A stretch of DNA of 12,057 bases, from the NCBI GenBank assembly GCA_022866885.1, contig JALHWS010000118.1, forward strand, positions 1 through 12,057, in the 5' to 3' direction. The stretch is from Candidatus Microgenomates bacterium (GTDB lineage Bacteria; Patescibacteriota; Microgenomatia; 2-02-FULL-39-11). The notes beneath the pieces were generated by a model. It saw only the letters and a list, made by a program, of their open reading frames with translations, ran no database searches and was not told the origin of the DNA. Shown piece after piece: positions 11,885 through 12,057 of the stretch (within the stretch, counting starts at the first letter, position 1; the number at the start of each line of letters is the position of its first letter). The position numbers and the translations under genes were made by a program.

Positions 11885-12057
11885 AAATTCTAAATAAATA
11901 TTCAACTGTTATTAAAAGAAGATATCTATAGATATTATTATATTGACAGTTATCTTTCAATTAATTACAGTAAATTTATAATCATTAACTGAAATGAGAT
12001 TTAATCACTATTTATTCTTAGTTCTATTATTTTTATTTTCTGTAATTTCTTTATATA
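11885..12057. other. AT-rich non-coding edge upstream of the glycan cluster
   Basis: No reading frame of useful length is seen on either strand. The stretch contains a perfect 14-bp palindrome, ATATCTATAGATAT (11922-11935), 38 nt before the glycosyltransferase ATG on the minus strand, where an operator or promoter could lie. In such AT-rich sequence promoter-like hexamers are expected by chance, so none is called. Confidence 0.4.

Noticed and set aside
11943..11971. TTGACA-17-TACAGT on the + strand, pointing out of the window
   Set aside because: The -35 is perfect, but the -10 matches only 4 of 6 in very AT-rich DNA, and no reading frame follows before the window ends.

Overview
The window looks like chromosomal DNA of an ultra-small, host-dependent bacterium of the Patescibacteria / Candidate Phyla Radiation type, probably Microgenomates-like. 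This is inferred from compact overlapping genes, weak Shine-Dalgarno sites, standard use of TGA as stop, uptake rather than synthesis of a vitamin, a glycan gene cluster rich in diverged glycosyltransferases, and many dispersed palindromic repeats, several of them inside reading frames. No marker gene in the window fixes the lineage.

Layout. (1) 1-386: the 3' end of a LysM-domain protein (+) and its terminator. (2) 408-552: two tandem hairpins and a tRNA-Gly(CCC). (3) 628-2916 (- strand): a FAM173-like membrane-anchored methyltransferase, a one-domain EamA transporter and an RBBP9-type hydrolase in a short operon. A separate, well-formed promoter and a highly structured leader then drive a protein built of eight 22-residue repeats. 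(4) 2918-5392 (+ strand): a sigma70-type promoter, an FMN riboswitch (RFN element), and a four-gene operon of ECF S component, ECF ATPase, ECF T component and stand-alone riboflavin kinase. (5) 5417-6206 (+): tRNA-Thr(CGT), followed after 3 nt by an anchored Ig-like-domain protein. (6) 6207-11884 (- strand): a surface-glycan cluster of four family-2 glycosyltransferases, one GT4 glycosyltransferase and an O-antigen ligase/polymerase-type membrane protein, mostly with overlapping ends.

How the genes work together. The best-supported system is the riboflavin operon. The RFN element senses FMN, the S-A-T genes make a complete ECF importer, and the kinase converts imported riboflavin to FMN, closing a feedback loop. 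The importer has one ATPase gene, and the kinase lacks the FMN adenylyltransferase domain usual in bacterial RibF. The glycan cluster would build a saccharide on a lipid carrier by successive sugar transfers, followed by ligation or polymerisation.

The most unusual theme is repeat invasion. The palindrome CCCGAT-N(3-4)-ATCGGG, or a degenerate form, occurs five times. One copy forms the variable P4 stem of the riboswitch, and two supply stop codons of genes. Three consecutive glycan genes carry different repeat-derived in-frame peptides (HPEFISGS...MLKQVQHD, LPAQAG, STTLRAG). From about 11,050 to the end the base composition becomes much more AT-rich, which suggests a recently acquired gene at that edge.
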